Origin: Bactericera cockerelli
Taxonomy: Eukaryota; Arthropoda; Insecta; Hemiptera; Triozidae
Assembly: GCA_024516035.1 (NCBI GenBank)
Contig: CM044957.1
Coordinates: 21,485,570 to 21,549,569 of the forward strand
Length of the DNA stretch: 64,000 bases
Reading direction: 5' to 3'
Positions 1 through 11,127 of the stretch are shown here, piece after piece (the first letter of the stretch is position 1; each line of letters begins with the position of its first letter). A program made the position numbers and the translations under genes. The notes beneath the pieces were generated by a model, which searched no databases, was not told the origin of the DNA, and saw only the letters and a program-made list of their open reading frames with translations.

Positions 1-3000
1 AAGATGACCCTCTCCTGTGACTTTTTAGTCCTGCTTTTGATCTAAAACTTCGGCTGCATGCAGGACAGGACAGCTCGTCTATCATTGTTGAGGTCTGGGA
101 TAGATCCTGAGTGGCTTGAGAACATGTTGTGTCATTACTCGGTATTATTTTGATTGGTTTTAACGTGTTTTCTTGGGTGTCAGGGTGACGATGTCTAATA
201 TGGCTGCTGGTTCCGGCTTTTGATTTGGAAATATGACCGCAGTATTCACAAATCAGTGAGTTATTGTTATGGTTTGTGGGGATTCTTTCTTTATGGGCCT
301 GTGTTACATGTGAGTTGACATACTGGCGGCCTTTCCTGCCTTGTCTTTTGAATTCACAAATTGGACACTTCCACTCCCAGAGGTCTTCTTCTTCATGTTG
401 AGCTTGTCTTTTTTGTTGAGCTTGTTGGATTGCTCTTTCGCTATCTTCTTTGATATTTTCATGGATTTTTGATCTCCAGAGATTTCTATCTGATGCTGTA
501 GATCTCCAGTCTTTAATTTCAATCTTTAGTAGTTTGAGATCATTTTTTATAATGTCAGACCATCGTTTTTTAGGTTTTTTCTGTGGTCGGGATCCTTCTC
601 TGAGCTGGGAAAAAGCAATCTGATGGGGAATGCGTTCGGAGGACATGCGGCTGAGGTGACCTGCCCATCGGAGACGTCTGATACGGATAAGTTCATCAAT
701 TTTCATCATGCCAGTTTGTTTCAGAACTTCCTCATTAGGGATGTAATCTTTCCAGCTTACTCGTGCTATGGTTCTCAGACATCTCATATGGAATGAGTTC
801 AATTCTTGGATGTGTTTTGCTTTGAGAGTCCAGCATTCGGATGAATACAAGAGTGTGCTGAGAACTATTGTGGTATATATTTGGACTTTGGTTTTGATGT
901 TGAGGTTATGTGGCTTCCAAACTCTATTGTGTAGTCTAGCAAATGCCTGATTTGCTGCATTCACTCTGTTCCTTACTTCATAGGTGATATCTCCAGTTTT
1001 ATTAATTTGGCTGCCAAGATATTTGAACGTGTCTACTTCTTTAAGGGTGTTATCATTGATCTTGATTGGTATGGACTGACAGTTGACAAACATTACTTCG
1101 GTTTTGTTAACATTAACATTGAGGCCAAGGGTTTTAGCTGCTTGTGCAAATGTAGTGACCAAGGTTTGAAGTTCTGTAGGGGTTTTAGCAACTAGAGCAG
1201 CGTCGTCTGCAAACAAAAACTCGCCTAATTTACATGATTTTACTTTTGAGGCAGATTTCAGGCCTCTTTTGTCAAACATGTTGATATCGCTGCGGTATAT
1301 AAGGTCAATACCTGTGTCCATAGTAGCTTTCACCCTATTCATGATGACCTGGATATATAAAAGAAAGAGAGTAGGGGCTAGAACGCAACCTTGCTTCACG
1401 CCTGTTCTGATTTCGAACGATTCAGAAATATCTTTGTCAACAAGCACTGATGAAGTTGTATCTTGGTGCAACAGTTTTAGAATATTTAATATATTGATAG
1501 GACATTTTATATGATCAAGTATCTTAAATAGGGCTTCTCTATTTACCGAGTCAAACGCTTTCGAAATGTCTACAAATGCTATACAAATTTGGGAGTTCTG
1601 CTCTAGCGTTTTTTCTATCAGTTGTCTTGCAGCAAAGATCATGTCTGCAGTTGATCTATTGCCACGAAATCCACATTGGGAGTCGTCAATGTGCGCTTCA
1701 ATAAAGGGGAGGAGACGATTATAGAGTATACGTGCAAGTAATTTCCCAGGTACAGAGAGCAGAGATATTCCTCTGAAGTTATCGCATTTTCGTTTACTCC
1801 CTTTTTTGTGTATTGGGACAATAGTGGCAGATTTCCAGTCGTGTGGTATGGTCTTTTCTTCCCATATTTTCTTGAAGAGAGTATGAAGAATTTGGATTGT
1901 TGTTTCTTTGCCTCCTTTTAGAAGTTCAGCTGTTATGAGGTCTTCTCCAGGGCTTTTGTTGTTTTTTAACTGACCAAGAGCTGTAAGTATTTCTATTTCA
2001 GTTGGTGCATCATCATTTGGTAAGTATTCTGCTGTGCTGTTGTTGTTATTGAGAAGTATTTCTAGGTGATCTAGTCCTATTTCGCTATCTTGATTAAGCA
2101 GGTTATCAAAATGCTCTTTCCATCGCGCTAGTTGTTGGTTTTTGCTTTTCAAAACATTACCTTGATTGTCTTCAATGATATTCAACGATTTTTTGATAGG
2201 GCCAATTATTTCTTTGATTGATCGGTAAAGATTAAAAGAGTCGTGAACATTTATAAAGGATTGTAGCTCGTCAGTTTTTTTCATCCACCATTCCTCTTTT
2301 ATTCTTCGAATTTCTCTTTGACATTTTCTGCGTGCTTGGGTGTATTTTCTTTTCTGGGTTGGGCTTGGATTTGCCAGGTATTTTTGATGTTCATCTCTCT
2401 TCTTTTTAAGTTCTTTTTCTACAAGAGCGTCTGATTCGTCGAACCAATCTGGTCTATGATGTTTCTTTTTGCCAAGGATTTTGGAGGCAGCTTGGACGGT
2501 TGTTTCTTTAAACCCTTTCCAAATACTTTCAACATTCTGGTGTTCTTCTAAGATCGTATTTTTCTCTATTTCTGTCTGGAATCGAATCTGGTAATCTTCC
2601 ATTTTTAGTTTTGTGGTTTCAAAGGATTCACGGGTTTTCTGCTGGCCAGGATGATATCTTCGAAATTTCCATTTCACTGTTGCTCTAACAAGGTGGTGAT
2701 CCGTTTCACATTGGGCTCCTCTCATGGATCTACATCTTAAGACAGTGTTGGCGTCCTTGGATCTTGTAATGATATGGTCAATTTGGTGCCATTGTTTTGT
2801 TCTAGGGTGCTGCCATGTTGTTTTATACTTATTTTTCTGCTGAAAGAAAGTGGATGTAATACGAAGATTTTGTTCTGTACAAAGGTCAAGTAGTTTAAGG
2901 CCGTTTTCGTTTCGAATTCCAATGCCATGACGTCCAATAGCATCTTCCATCTCATTTTGTCTTTTCCCGACTCTTGCATTAAAATCACCTGCCAAGATTA

Positions 3001-3610
3001 TTCCTTGTTTTTTAGGTATTTTTTCTATTACAGCTTTCAGATCTTCATAGAAAATTTCTTTGATGTTAGTCTCAGCATTTTGGGTCGGAGCGTAACACGA
3101 AATGAAGGTGGTTTTAGTGTTGTGACTGAGTATTTCTACGCTCATCATGCGGTCATTGTAGCAGCAAGGCTCCGATATAATGCCTTTTTTCATTAGATCA
3201 GTGCGCACACAAATTGCGACTCCGTAGTGGTTTTGTCCATTTTCTTCACAGCCAGACCACAGGTAGGTATATCCAGCATTTTTTTCAGTTAGTTGTCCAG
3301 AGTTTTTTAAATGTGTTTCTTGTAATGAGGCTATATCTACTTTGTAACGTTTCAGTTCTCTGGCAACAACTGCTGTTCTTCTTGGAATGTTTGTAGAAGA
3401 TTTGTGTTGCGGGTCAAGCAGGGTTTTTATGTTCCATGAGGCAATGGTTAGTTTGTTATTTTCATCTTTTCTACTCTTAGGTAGAGTATGTGGAATGTCT
3501 ACTGATGTTGGTATGCCTCCCCCAGAATCCACGAGGCGGACGGAATCCGAAGAATCCGTGTGAGATTGGCTCACCTGGGGTAATAAGTCCGTAAGTTTTG
3601 TACTCAACAT
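1..3610 (-). CDS. LINE endonuclease-reverse transcriptase ORF, intact, runs off left edge
   Basis: A single minus-strand frame opens at ATG 3610-3608, shortly after an in-frame TGA, and stays open to base 2 (1,203 codons, no stop or frameshift), so the C-terminus lies outside the window. Read by eye, it contains an AP-type endonuclease (WN near residue 59, catalytic QETH near 97, GDFN near 208-211, DHH near 304). The reverse transcriptase follows, with NNKSPGED, FRGISLL, QCGFR, DISKAFD, GVKQGC and the active-site FADD at about 800-803. After RRLRWAGHLSRM come Cys/His clusters: CPIC near 1082 followed by HVTQAH, CEYC followed by HIRHRH, and a third Cys/His motif at the edge. This protein would nick target DNA and copy LINE RNA into it. 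No ORF1 is visible. The domain order fits RTE- or I/Nimb-like LINEs; I cannot assign the clade. An intact frame implies a young, possibly active copy. Confidence 0.93.
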   Translation of the reverse strand, partial: MLSTKLTDLLPQVSQSHTDSSDSVRLVDSGGGIPTSVDIPHTLPKSRKDENNKLTIASWNIKTLLDPQHKSSTNIPRRTAVVARELKRYKVDIASLQETHLKNSGQLTEKNAGYTYLWSGCEENGQNHYGVAICVRTDLMKKGIISEPCCYNDRMMSVEILSHNTKTTFISCYAPTQNAETNIKEIFYEDLKAVIEKIPKKQGIILAGDFNARVGKRQNEMEDAIGRHGIGIRNENGLKLLDLCTEQNLRITSTFFQQKNKYKTTWQHPRTKQWHQIDHIITRSKDANTVLRCRSMRGAQCETDHHLVRATVKWKFRRYHPGQQKTRESFETTKLKMEDYQIRFQTEIEKNTILEEHQNVESIWKGFKETTVQAASKILGKKKHHRPDWFDESDALVEKELKKKRDEHQKYLANPSPTQKRKYTQARRKCQREIRRIKEEWWMKKTDELQSFINVHDSFNLYRSIKEIIGPIKKSLNIIEDNQGNVLKSKNQQLARWKEHFDNLLNQDSEIGLDHLEILLNNNNSTAEYLPNDDAPTEIEILTALGQLKNNKSPGEDLITAELLKGGKETTIQILHTLFKKIWEEKTIPHDWKSATIVPIHKKGSKRKCDNFRGISLLSVPGKLLARILYNRLLPFIEAHIDDSQCGFRGNRSTADMIFAARQLIEKTLEQNSQICIAFVDISKAFDSVNREALFKILDHIKCPINILNILKLLHQDTTSSVLVDKDISESFEIRTGVKQGCVLAPTLFLLYIQVIMNRVKATMDTGIDLIYRSDINMFDKRGLKSASKVKSCKLGEFLFADDAALVAKTPTELQTLVTTFAQAAKTLGLNVNVNKTEVMFVNCQSIPIKINDNTLKEVDTFKYLGSQINKTGDITYEVRNRVNAANQAFARLHNRVWKPHNLNIKTKVQIYTTIVLSTLLYSSECWTLKAKHIQELNSFHMRCLRTIARVSWKDYIPNEEVLKQTGMMKIDELIRIRRLRWAGHLSRMSSERIPHQIAFSQLREGSRPQKKPKKRWSDIIKNDLKLLKIEIKDWRSTASDRNLWRSKIHENIKEDSERAIQQAQQKRQAQHEEEDLWEWKCPICEFKRQGRKGRQYVNSHVTQAHKERIPTNHNNNSLICEYCGHISKSKAGTSSHIRHRHPDTQENTLKPIKIIPSNDTTCSQATQDLSQTSTMIDELSCPACSRSFRSKAGLKSHRRGSS

Positions 3611-3942
3611 GTTTAACAAAAGGGGGGTTTTTTGGAAAGGTATGATTCAAAGCAATTTGCAATGAATTGTTTAAAGTGGTCCAAGCTTGCAACCAGTCAC
3701 ACTGTCAATTCTTTCCACTCGATAGGTCTCAGTAGCAAGCTAGATGAGACCGTAGTGAGAGAACCCGGTTTTCTTTCAGAGTTTCCTTCTCCTAGCCTTA
3801 GGTCCGGGGCTGTTTATTTGAGTAGACTCTTATAATATGAGTAAACTCTTATTCACAGCTAACCATTTTTACCGAGTTATGAAATGGCCATTCACTATCC
3901 GCCACCTGTGACCCGCCCAGTGGCTTAGGCATGCCCTGGGAT
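3611..3942 (-). mobile_element. probable 5-prime untranslated part of the left-edge LINE
   Basis: Non-coding stretch directly upstream (in element sense) of the LINE start codon. It contains an in-frame TGA about 12 codons before the ATG. A segment near 3890-3940 resembles one near 31055-31100 next to another CA/CATA repeat, suggesting it belongs to a repeated element. The true 5-prime end is not determined; I place it tentatively at the microsatellite that follows. Confidence 0.4.
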
Positions 3943-3975
3943 ACACATACATACATACACACATACATACAGACA
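3943..3975. repeat. (CATA)n/(CACA)n microsatellite
   Basis: Short run of ACAT and ACAC units directly before the first coding exon's intron end. Seen directly. Confidence 0.8.
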
Positions 3976-4059
3976 CTTTCTTTTATAGATATAGATAGAT
4001 GAAAACCTCCTTCAAATCGAAGAATTGATCTATTTATATTTCTGTTTTTTCTACTACAG

Positions 4060-4335
4060 CGTTCGATCCAGGATGTGGCAACCCCACATGTTGTCTTTAG
4101 GCAGCGTCTGCATCCTGATTTTCTCCATCGGCCATGTCGGATCTCAGCAGCACGATAAGGTCAAAGCCTCTATCCCAGACTCAATTCTGGAGTGCTACAA
4201 GTACCCCATGTACTTCAATAAGGATAACTTGATGCCCATGACAATGAACACACTGATCTCTCTCATCAGAAAGATAGAAGACTACCAGAGCTACGCTATG
4301 GACATGAGGACCCTCTCGTCAGCATTGCTGCACAG
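4060..4335 (+). CDS. VWA-like secreted protein, exon 1 (signal peptide)
   Basis: Acceptor tract TTTTTTCTACTACAG precedes 4060; the ATG at 4073 is the first in frame, with a second in-frame ATG at 4088 equally able to start the signal peptide. The hydrophobic core LGSVCILIFSI is followed by polar residues and ECYKYPMYF. The donor is AG|GTAATT after 4335, phase 2. Residues 1-87. Confidence 0.88.
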
Positions 4336-4625
4336 GTAATTGTGTAAAGGAAATTTGTAGAAAACTGCGTTAATATTTCGATAAAGTTTTTTTTTACTTT
4401 CAAAAGATTTTTCTTTATTTAACAAATACTTTTCATCTTCGCAAATACATTTAATTATAAGGAGATAACTTGTTAATCAAATAAAAATTAAAAATATGGC
4501 AAGTTTAAGGGACCCATAATGCAAAGCATGTGATAGGCCCCTTTTTATTATATTTAAAATGTTCTTTAAAAACTGTCCTCTTAGTTAATAAAATAATAAT
4601 CCCACAAAAAAACTACCGTTATAAA

Positions 4626-5287
4626 AGGCCAAGTTCCAGAACTCCTATCCAAAAAGGTTTCGCCAATGAATGCAGTGATACAGGTATCTTGTTTGCGGCC
4701 AAGTTATCTTGGCACTAAACTATTTCTTTTATTAAAACCCGTTTTCTGAGTTCCTCATTTAGTATGTTTTTAAAACTGCAAACTATCCTCTAACTTGGCC
4801 AGTTTCGCTCCTTGTGATGGTCACATTGTCATTTCGATACATATAGTCCAGGCGCGGCTGTTGAGAAAATGATTTGGGGGTGCTGCCACATAAACCGGAC
4901 TAAAATAGGATTTATAGACTCGCTCTTTCAGTATCTAAAGAGTTTGAGTTTGAGTTCGTTTTTCTTGCAAATCATAATAATTACGCATTAATATATCTAG
5001 AAATATGTGATAATTTTCATTATGTACGAGCTAGGACTTGAGAAAATCCTCTCTTTTTCTTTTGTACCTGGGGGTGCTGCAGTTTCGCAGCTCCTTAGCA
5101 CCGGCCGCACCTGATATAAACTGGCAAAATTAGAGGATAGTTTGCAGTTAAAAACATACAAAATGAGGAACTCAGAAAACGTGTTTTAATAAAAGAAATA
5201 GTTTAGTACCAGGATAAGTTGGCCGCAAAAAAGATTTCACTGCATTCATTGGCGAAACCTTTTTGGATAGGAGTTCTGGAACTTTTG
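4626..5287. mobile_element. inverted-repeat element (about 170-bp arms) in intron 1
   Basis: Left arm 4626-4806 (GGCCAAGTTCCAGAACTCC onward) reappears reverse-complemented at 5117-5287 with few changes; a 310-bp centre separates them. A partial copy lies at 26037-26150. No coding frame. This is a non-autonomous palindromic element. Confidence 0.75.
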
Positions 5288-5466
5288 AATGATATTAGGA
5301 CAATCTTTGTTCCAAATTTCATATCTCTATGATCAATTGAACCGCAAATTTGAGGGTGTGAAAAACCGGGTGAATCGGTTCGTGTGAAGATATACTGCCG
5401 TGCTTGCTGGAACTTAGCCTGGCGGACTGCCGTGCGCTCAGATAATAATGTCTATTTTAATAAGTA

Positions 5467-5915
5467 TTAATTTAAAGCACTTGTAATTTTACTTCTATTA
5501 TTATCAATAGACAGCCAATGTTTTGGTCTGCATTTTAAAATTGTAAAATTTGGATTATCCTTCATATCTTCAGGTATCTCATTTAAAATTTTGCTACCTA
5601 CGTATGAGAAATGTCTTCTTGTCAGTGATTTGTGTTTGAGTGTGTGGATCACTTGTTCAGTTTGTCTTGTAGTGGATGTGTTAGGGTTAAGGTTTATAGT
5701 AAAGGTATGCTTTTTTCTTCATTGCAAATGTACTTGTTTTGTAAATGTAAATGTCATCTAGTGTAGGAACGTTAAATAGTTTGTATAGTTGGTCAGTATG
5801 AAAAAGTCTGTCTTTTTCTAGTATAGTTCTGAGTAGTATATTTTGAGTCCTTCTTAGTTGAGTCTTTATATTTTCATACGCTCCTCCCCAAGCTGTGATA
5901 CAATATTGCAAGAGT
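5467..5915 (-). pseudogene. LINE reverse-transcriptase C-terminal remnant
   Basis: Two minus-strand frames together resemble the post-RT tail of Jockey/CR1-like LINEs: QYCITAWGGAYENIKTQLRR with RTQNILLRTIL in 5687-5911, then KSLTRRHFSYVGSKILNEIP in 5467-5652. The frames are separated by a stop and a shift, and the rest of the element is absent. A dead, 5-prime-truncated copy within intron 1. Confidence 0.7.
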
Positions 5916-5949
5916 TACTGTAACGCGAAGTAGTGTATCATTACAGACT

Positions 5950-6028
5950 TAGTTTAGATTTACAAGCAGCACTTTTGATTACACTGAACATAGATTTACA
6001 AGCAGCACTTTTGATTACACTGAACTAT
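5950..6028 (+). repeat. two-copy tandem duplication
   Basis: The unit beginning TAGATTTACAAGCAGCACTT and ending ACACTGAAC occurs twice back to back. Seen directly; no function implied. Confidence 0.85.
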
Positions 6029-6169
6029 CTAGGTTTAACTGAGAAACACATAGCTGAATCGGAACGACTCATCAACATAACAATTTTCGGAAGTAAATTC
6101 ACGTCTAAATTTTCAACCATCAGTGATCGGTAAATGGTAACACTTATAATTAATGTTTCTTAATTGCAG

Positions 6170-6338
6170 ATTTCGACTGGACGGTATAGAAAGAAATCCA
6201 AACGTAATGCAAACGGACTATGTGGTACCTTACACTCCGAGTGGCAATGAGTTCTACAAGTACAAGTTGATCATGGATACTCTAATTCCTGGTAGTAGCT
6301 ATTTATTCCCCAACGAGAGATTCACACCGATCGAAAGG
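6170..6338 (+). CDS. VWA-like secreted protein, exon 2
   Basis: Acceptor TTGCAG, donor AGG|GTATGT. Enters in phase 2, making Arg from AG+A, and ends on a complete codon. Encodes residues 88-144, including RFRLDGIERNP and YLFPNERFTPIER. No recognised motif. Confidence 0.87.
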
Positions 6339-7059
6339 GTATGTCCAGTGAGAGGTGATCCATCTAAAATATTTTGTCCTATTTAGAAAAATACAATTGA
6401 CGACAAAAAGGGTTACTCCAGCTAACATAAATTGACAAGTTAGCTCGTCCTGAACCAAATATACTTCTTCGTACTAAGCAATGTTTGTTATTAAATAGAT
6501 TTTGTTAAACTGTGTACAGGTAAAGAGATGTAGGATGTTATATGAACCTTACTTGGCGCCGAGAAAGGATACCAAAGAGGGGAAATTTGCGGCAAATTTT
6601 CAAGTTAGATTTGTAAACCGAGAGCTACCGCAATGTCAACTCCTTTTCAGAAATGTATTACAAATAGGGTGGTTCCATTTAAGATTCCAAAGTTGACCCC
6701 CCTGGGGCCGCCCCTACTAATGATAAAAATTTAAGAACTAGTAGAAAAGTTTTCCCTCGATATAATGGTACACTTGGTTTACCTTTTCTCAAAATTTAAA
6801 TTTTTTTGGCGGACCCTGTATGTAAACAAGTACAAAGTACCAACATTTCTTGCTCAGGTAGTCCCGGAATCAAGTCTGATTTAAAATTTCATTTAAAATG
6901 GAGGAAATCGAACCGAATTTGCCTTTCAGGAATCAACCTGAAACTCCAATAGAAAATGAAAAGAGCAGGAGAATGGAGGATAAGATTTTTAGGGTAGATT
7001 TTTGTTGTCTTTTTTACGATTTCCGTTTGTTTTTTGAACATGTGTGGTGGTGTTCACAG
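6339..7059 (+). other. intron 2: no recognised feature
   Basis: AT-rich sequence between exons 2 and 3. A short CCCTGTATGT near 6815 resembles repeat ends elsewhere. I see no gene. Confidence 0.6.
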
Positions 7060-7361
7060 TGCACACTTCACTGGATGCTCAGCAGCTCTGTGGACAAGTG
7101 GGACCGCGGTGACGAATCACTCACCTGCGGCCGCCTGGCAAACTATGAGCAGCGGTTCGCTAACGCCAGGCCGCGTCTGCGCCGGGAAGCCAAGCCTGAT
7201 CCGCTGCCAATTGCAGATCCACAGCTCCCAGCTGGCACCTGGGTGTCTTCGGGAAACCGAGATGAGGCAGCATTCCCAGACGTGAACAGAAACTTCCCTG
7301 GTGCCGCTCCCGGTGGTTTTCCTGACGCACGTTCACCCCAAGACCGACCCCAGCCAGATCA
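7060..7361 (+). CDS. VWA-like secreted protein, exon 3 (Pro/Arg-rich)
   Basis: Acceptor TTCACAG, donor CA|GTGAGT, clearly more GC-rich than the flanking introns. Begins CTLHWMLSSSVDKWDRGDE and continues into a Pro/Arg/Asp-rich segment ending SPQDRPQPDQ. Residues 145-244. The composition suggests a disordered extracellular linker. Confidence 0.88.
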
Positions 7362-7436
7362 GTGAGTCCTACTGTAAATCATTATCCCGTGTTGTTCTGA
7401 TTTGCTAGTCATCATGAGTGAGTCCTATCAATACTT

Positions 7437-7585
7437 GATAACCCCGCCCTTTAGTTAGGACATATATTATGTATATATTTATTTATTTTTTTATTATATT
7501 GTATTTTGTATTTTCGTTTGTAATTATTTGTATTGTATATGTCCTATTATCTAATAAAGTGTAAATAAATAAATAAATAAATACT
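7437..7585 (+). mobile_element. LINE 3-prime tail with (AAAT)n
   Basis: AT-rich segment ending CTAATAAAGTGTAAATAAATA and an (AAAT)n run, the usual shape of a retroposed LINE or SINE 3-prime end. Coding part absent. Confidence 0.5.
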
Positions 7586-7636
7586 TTACTTAAGTTTTCA
7601 TATTTGTGCCAATCACAGTCGCCCTACCAAATATTT

Positions 7637-7690
7637 GGCGTACTTGGGGCTTGAACCACCGAGCTCCAGCTACTCTGCGATACGGTTCTA
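7637..7690 (-). repeat. tRNA-like 3-prime half (SINE head remnant)
   Basis: On the minus strand, a box-B-like GGTTCAAGCCCC sits at the end of a tRNA-like 3-prime arm. The 5-prime half is not tRNA-like, so this is not a tRNA gene. Confidence 0.4.
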
Positions 7691-8734
7691 TTTTTAAGAT
7701 TTTATTTACTGAAGCGACACTAATCTGTAAAGAATCTTGCCATTAACTTTTGAGAAAGATGTTTGCCTGGTTTTTCTTCCAAAAAAAATGACATAACCTC
7801 GAAATATTTTCATTTGCAGGGGTCCTAGCTGTCTTCTAACTAATGCCCTTTATCTTCAGTCATCCTCATCCAGTGCTTCTCAATTTTACGAAGAAGACTT
7901 GGACTTGAACTTTAATAATCCTTCTTTATCCCCGAACTTTTATCTCCATGTAAAGTCTTTATTATGTAACTGTCAGATTCATAAAACATTTTTTTATTTG
8001 AATGGACACACTTTTAAATTTAGGTTGAAACACACGATAAAAAAAAGTTAAAGTCAGGTTCACATACTGTTACCTAGTATGTACCTACCTAAGCATCTAT
8101 GATAAAAGGAAAATAATACCTTCTTATTAAAAAAAAATATGTCCACTTATTCAAAATTAAGAGCCCAAAAAAAAAAAAAAAACAATTGGCTCTCTTCAGG
8201 ATAGAACAGTCTGCTTTAACAAGAAAATGCAAGAACAGTTTTTTGTTATTTGCGGAAGAAACGGTAAAAATGGTTTTTTAAACATTTTCTTTGTGTAGTT
8301 GTCATTATTTTGTAAACCTTTCAATATATTTTTATCAAATTTTGTGAAAACATCTAGTCTCTATCTTAAACAAATTTCAAGTTATTAAAATAACCAGAAG
8401 TGTCCGGTTTTTCCTGAACACCCGGTATATCTACGTTATTCATCTTTTTTTCTATGTATATCGTGAAAAGTTTTTTGTTACTTCGTCAATTTCGTACCAT
8501 AGACCTGTAAAACGGTAAGACAAAGATATTCTTGTGGTTAAGAGTTGTGCATCCATGAAACCTCAACTTGTAGAAACTACTACTGTCCGTACTGTTCACG
8601 CTCAGTAAATTCAGTAATCATGTCCTTCAAACAAAAAATTCATTGAGGATTTTTTAATATAAGAAAGTGCATTTTATCTATCAATTTTCTGTTGTGCCCA
8701 TGGCACTTTTGTGGTCTGGGGTCACTACCGGATT

Positions 8735-8906
8735 TAGGGGGCCCCGCGCTTGAGCAGCTTACACTAGATATTACGAGTTTTTTAAAAGCTTACACTAGAT
8801 ATTTTCGGATAAAGAGTAAGAAGAAGAAGAAGAAGAAATAAAAGGAAAAAAAACACAAACTCATAGCAAAGTACATAAATTGAAAAAAAAAGCGCGGGGC
8901 CCCCTA
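8735..8906. mobile_element. MITE with TAGGGGGCCCCGCGCTT inverted ends
   Basis: A 17-bp terminal sequence at 8735-8751 is repeated exactly in inverse at 8890-8906, with an AGAAGA-rich interior. A related, more diverged hairpin lies at 9005-9140. Confidence 0.75.
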
Positions 8907-9004
8907 TTACTATCTACTCCTTGAATCAACAATGATCAACCACATAGACACTAGCGGATTACCTACCCATAGCGGATTTGGTACATGCCAAGTTCCCCGC
9001 GGTT

Positions 9005-9140
9005 TCGGGGGTCCCGCGTTTCAAGCAGCGTACACAAATTACTAGTGTTTTTGAATGAGGTTTTCTGGATTTTAATATTAAATAAAATCACATCCTGTTG
9101 AGCAAAATATAAAAAAGAAAAACCCACGGGGACCCCCTTA
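9005..9140. mobile_element. second, diverged GC-hairpin MITE
   Basis: Ends TCGGGGGTCCCGCGTTTC and ACGGGGACCCCCTTA are imperfect inverted repeats. The interior CAAGCAGCGTACAC resembles the first copy's GAGCAGCTTACAC, so both belong to one family. Confidence 0.6.
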
Positions 9141-9186
9141 AAATCGACCACTTATACCTATCGCCTGCGGCTCTTTATATAATTAC

Positions 9187-9397
9187 CTAGCGGGCTGCAC
9201 CCGCTTCTTAAAGCCATCACACTAACACCACCCATACATCACACACACACACACACCACTCATACATCACACACGCTCCACCCATACATCACACACACAC
9301 ACCCACCCATCCACACACACACCCCCCACATACACAGGCACCCACATACACACACCCACACACCACACTCACAAACAACACACCACACCACACCAGA
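9187..9397 (-). mobile_element. Helitron-like CTAG hairpin end with (CA)n array
   Basis: CTAGCGGGCTGCACCCGC begins at 9187: in minus orientation a GCGGG...CCCGC hairpin followed by CTAG. Degenerate CACA/CCACCCA repeats follow to about 9397. Four similar junctions occur at 19756, 21056, 23846 and 62549. Confidence 0.55.
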
Positions 9398-10995
9398 TAT
9401 TTGTACTATTGGTGCTCAGTACACTTGGCTTCGATTTCAAGGTTCTAAAAAACTCAGTACTCTCCAAAAAAGCTTGTATCGTTACTTCAAAGTTTGCCAT
9501 ACTTTGGGCCAGGATGGTTTGTTTCGTATTAAAAAGCAACATGATTAGCATAAAGGCATGTAGTGTAAATTTACAGAAAACTTTGTGTTATATCCAGCCC
9601 AAGATCCCAGCGTTTAGGGCCCGTATCACGTGCTATTATTGTTAATCCAGCCCTGCCTAATAGTAAACTAGCTGTTATGGGAACTCTTGTATGAATCATA
9701 TTATTATGGTAATAAATATCAGTGTATCTGAGACGGGTGTGGCCTGCTGCTAAGTTTTAGAGCGTATTGTTCTCTACAGAGTACACGGTATTTTTTATTG
9801 TTACACAAATTTCAGAAAGTATTCAACTGTCTATTCACAAATTGTTGAATATATCTCAATACGTTCTCTCGTTGTCATAAAGTATGTGATTCCGGTAGCT
9901 CATTTTTTCCCGTGTTCTACAGAATGGTACATGTCAGCAATGGGTCTTTGTTAATGAGCCCCGAGAGAGTTTGTAATATGAATATGTAATTTTTGGATCG
10001 CCTTGTCACTAACAGACTGATTTAATTGTTAACTTAATCAGACATTAGCCGTTTAATGTTAATAAAGTTGTTCGTTAAGTTCATAATTAAATCTGCTCAT
10101 TAGCAATTATTATACATATACAAGGACTACAAGGTGTATCATTACGAACCAGCGTGATTACTCGGAAGCTATTTTGGTTCTACAGAAAAAATATTCCTTA
10201 AAAATAAGGGGAAAACTGATGGTGACCTTGAAACATTTCTCAAGATCGACCTTGTAGGTTAAATGGAGAAATTTAAATGGAACCATATATTTACACAAAC
10301 ATATTTTTGAGAATGGTAGAGATTTAACCATTAAAAATGAGTATCTTTTACTGAAATATTTTTTTGATTTAAACTTTTTGCCGCTCTTATGTCCACTTCG
10401 CGGTACTGCTCTCAGTAGGGACAGATTGCTGCCTTTCCTCGTTACCGAATATCATTTTTTTTGTCTTTTTCAATGATTGTTTTATAATCTTTCATTAATA
10501 AAGCAATCGTGCTATTTGAAGAGAATCGGTTAAGAACTTTTGTTAATGCAAGTGAATCAGTAAAAAATCTCTAATTCTAGAGATGATAAAAGTTGAACAT
10601 TGTGATTACAATTCATGAGGAAGAATTGTGTCCATAATTGGCAGTCTATCTTTCTCTTTGGGAAGCCAATAGGTCGCCGACAGACTGATTTGCGAATCAA
10701 GATATTGTACATGTTACTTCCTCAAATTGAATGTTCCAAATCAGATATTGGAGATGTTATCCCCGGGTTCGTCGAGCGAATCAAGGGTGAATCTTGGATA
10801 CGCGGCTATTAATCAATCACTTAAAAATATCCCCGAAATTACCCTTAAAATTTACAAGTGTTCGACAGTTCTAAAGCACTGTGCAAAAACGTTGGACCAA
10901 ACTTGACCTCAAATGCTGGATCTGTAATAATCCATAATAGATTATTAATATATATTTTTTTTTTAATTTATCAAATACTCTATTCTTGATTTAAG

Positions 10996-11112
10996 GCCCG
11001 GCGGCGGCGGTCTGTACGATGGTGGATTCTCCAGAGGCGTAAGACTTGGTAGTGGAGATTCAGATTATCCCTTGAGCTCTTGTCCAGTCCAGAATGGAGT
11101 CATCCTGACCAA
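10996..11112 (+). CDS. VWA-like secreted protein, exon 4 (Gly-rich)
   Basis: Acceptor TTTAAG (AAG instead of CAG), donor AA|GTAAGA. The split codon CA+G gives Gln, then PGGGGLYDGGFSRGVRLG and SSCPVQNGVILT. Too short for a simple ORF scan; found by following the phase from exon 3. Residues 245-283. Confidence 0.85.
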
Positions 11113-11127
11113 GTAAGATAGTTTTGT

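Noticed and set aside
2737..2988. 83-codon minus frame within the LINE
   Set aside because: Overlaps the endonuclease in another frame; the uninterrupted 1,203-codon frame is the real one.
3477..3692. 71-codon frame with PPRGFWGRHTNISRH
   Set aside because: Out-of-frame reading of the LINE N-terminus, whose real frame starts at 3610.
9239..9397. CRISPR-like regular array
   Set aside because: Units are degenerate CA/CCACCCA microsatellite without unique spacers, in a eukaryotic genome.
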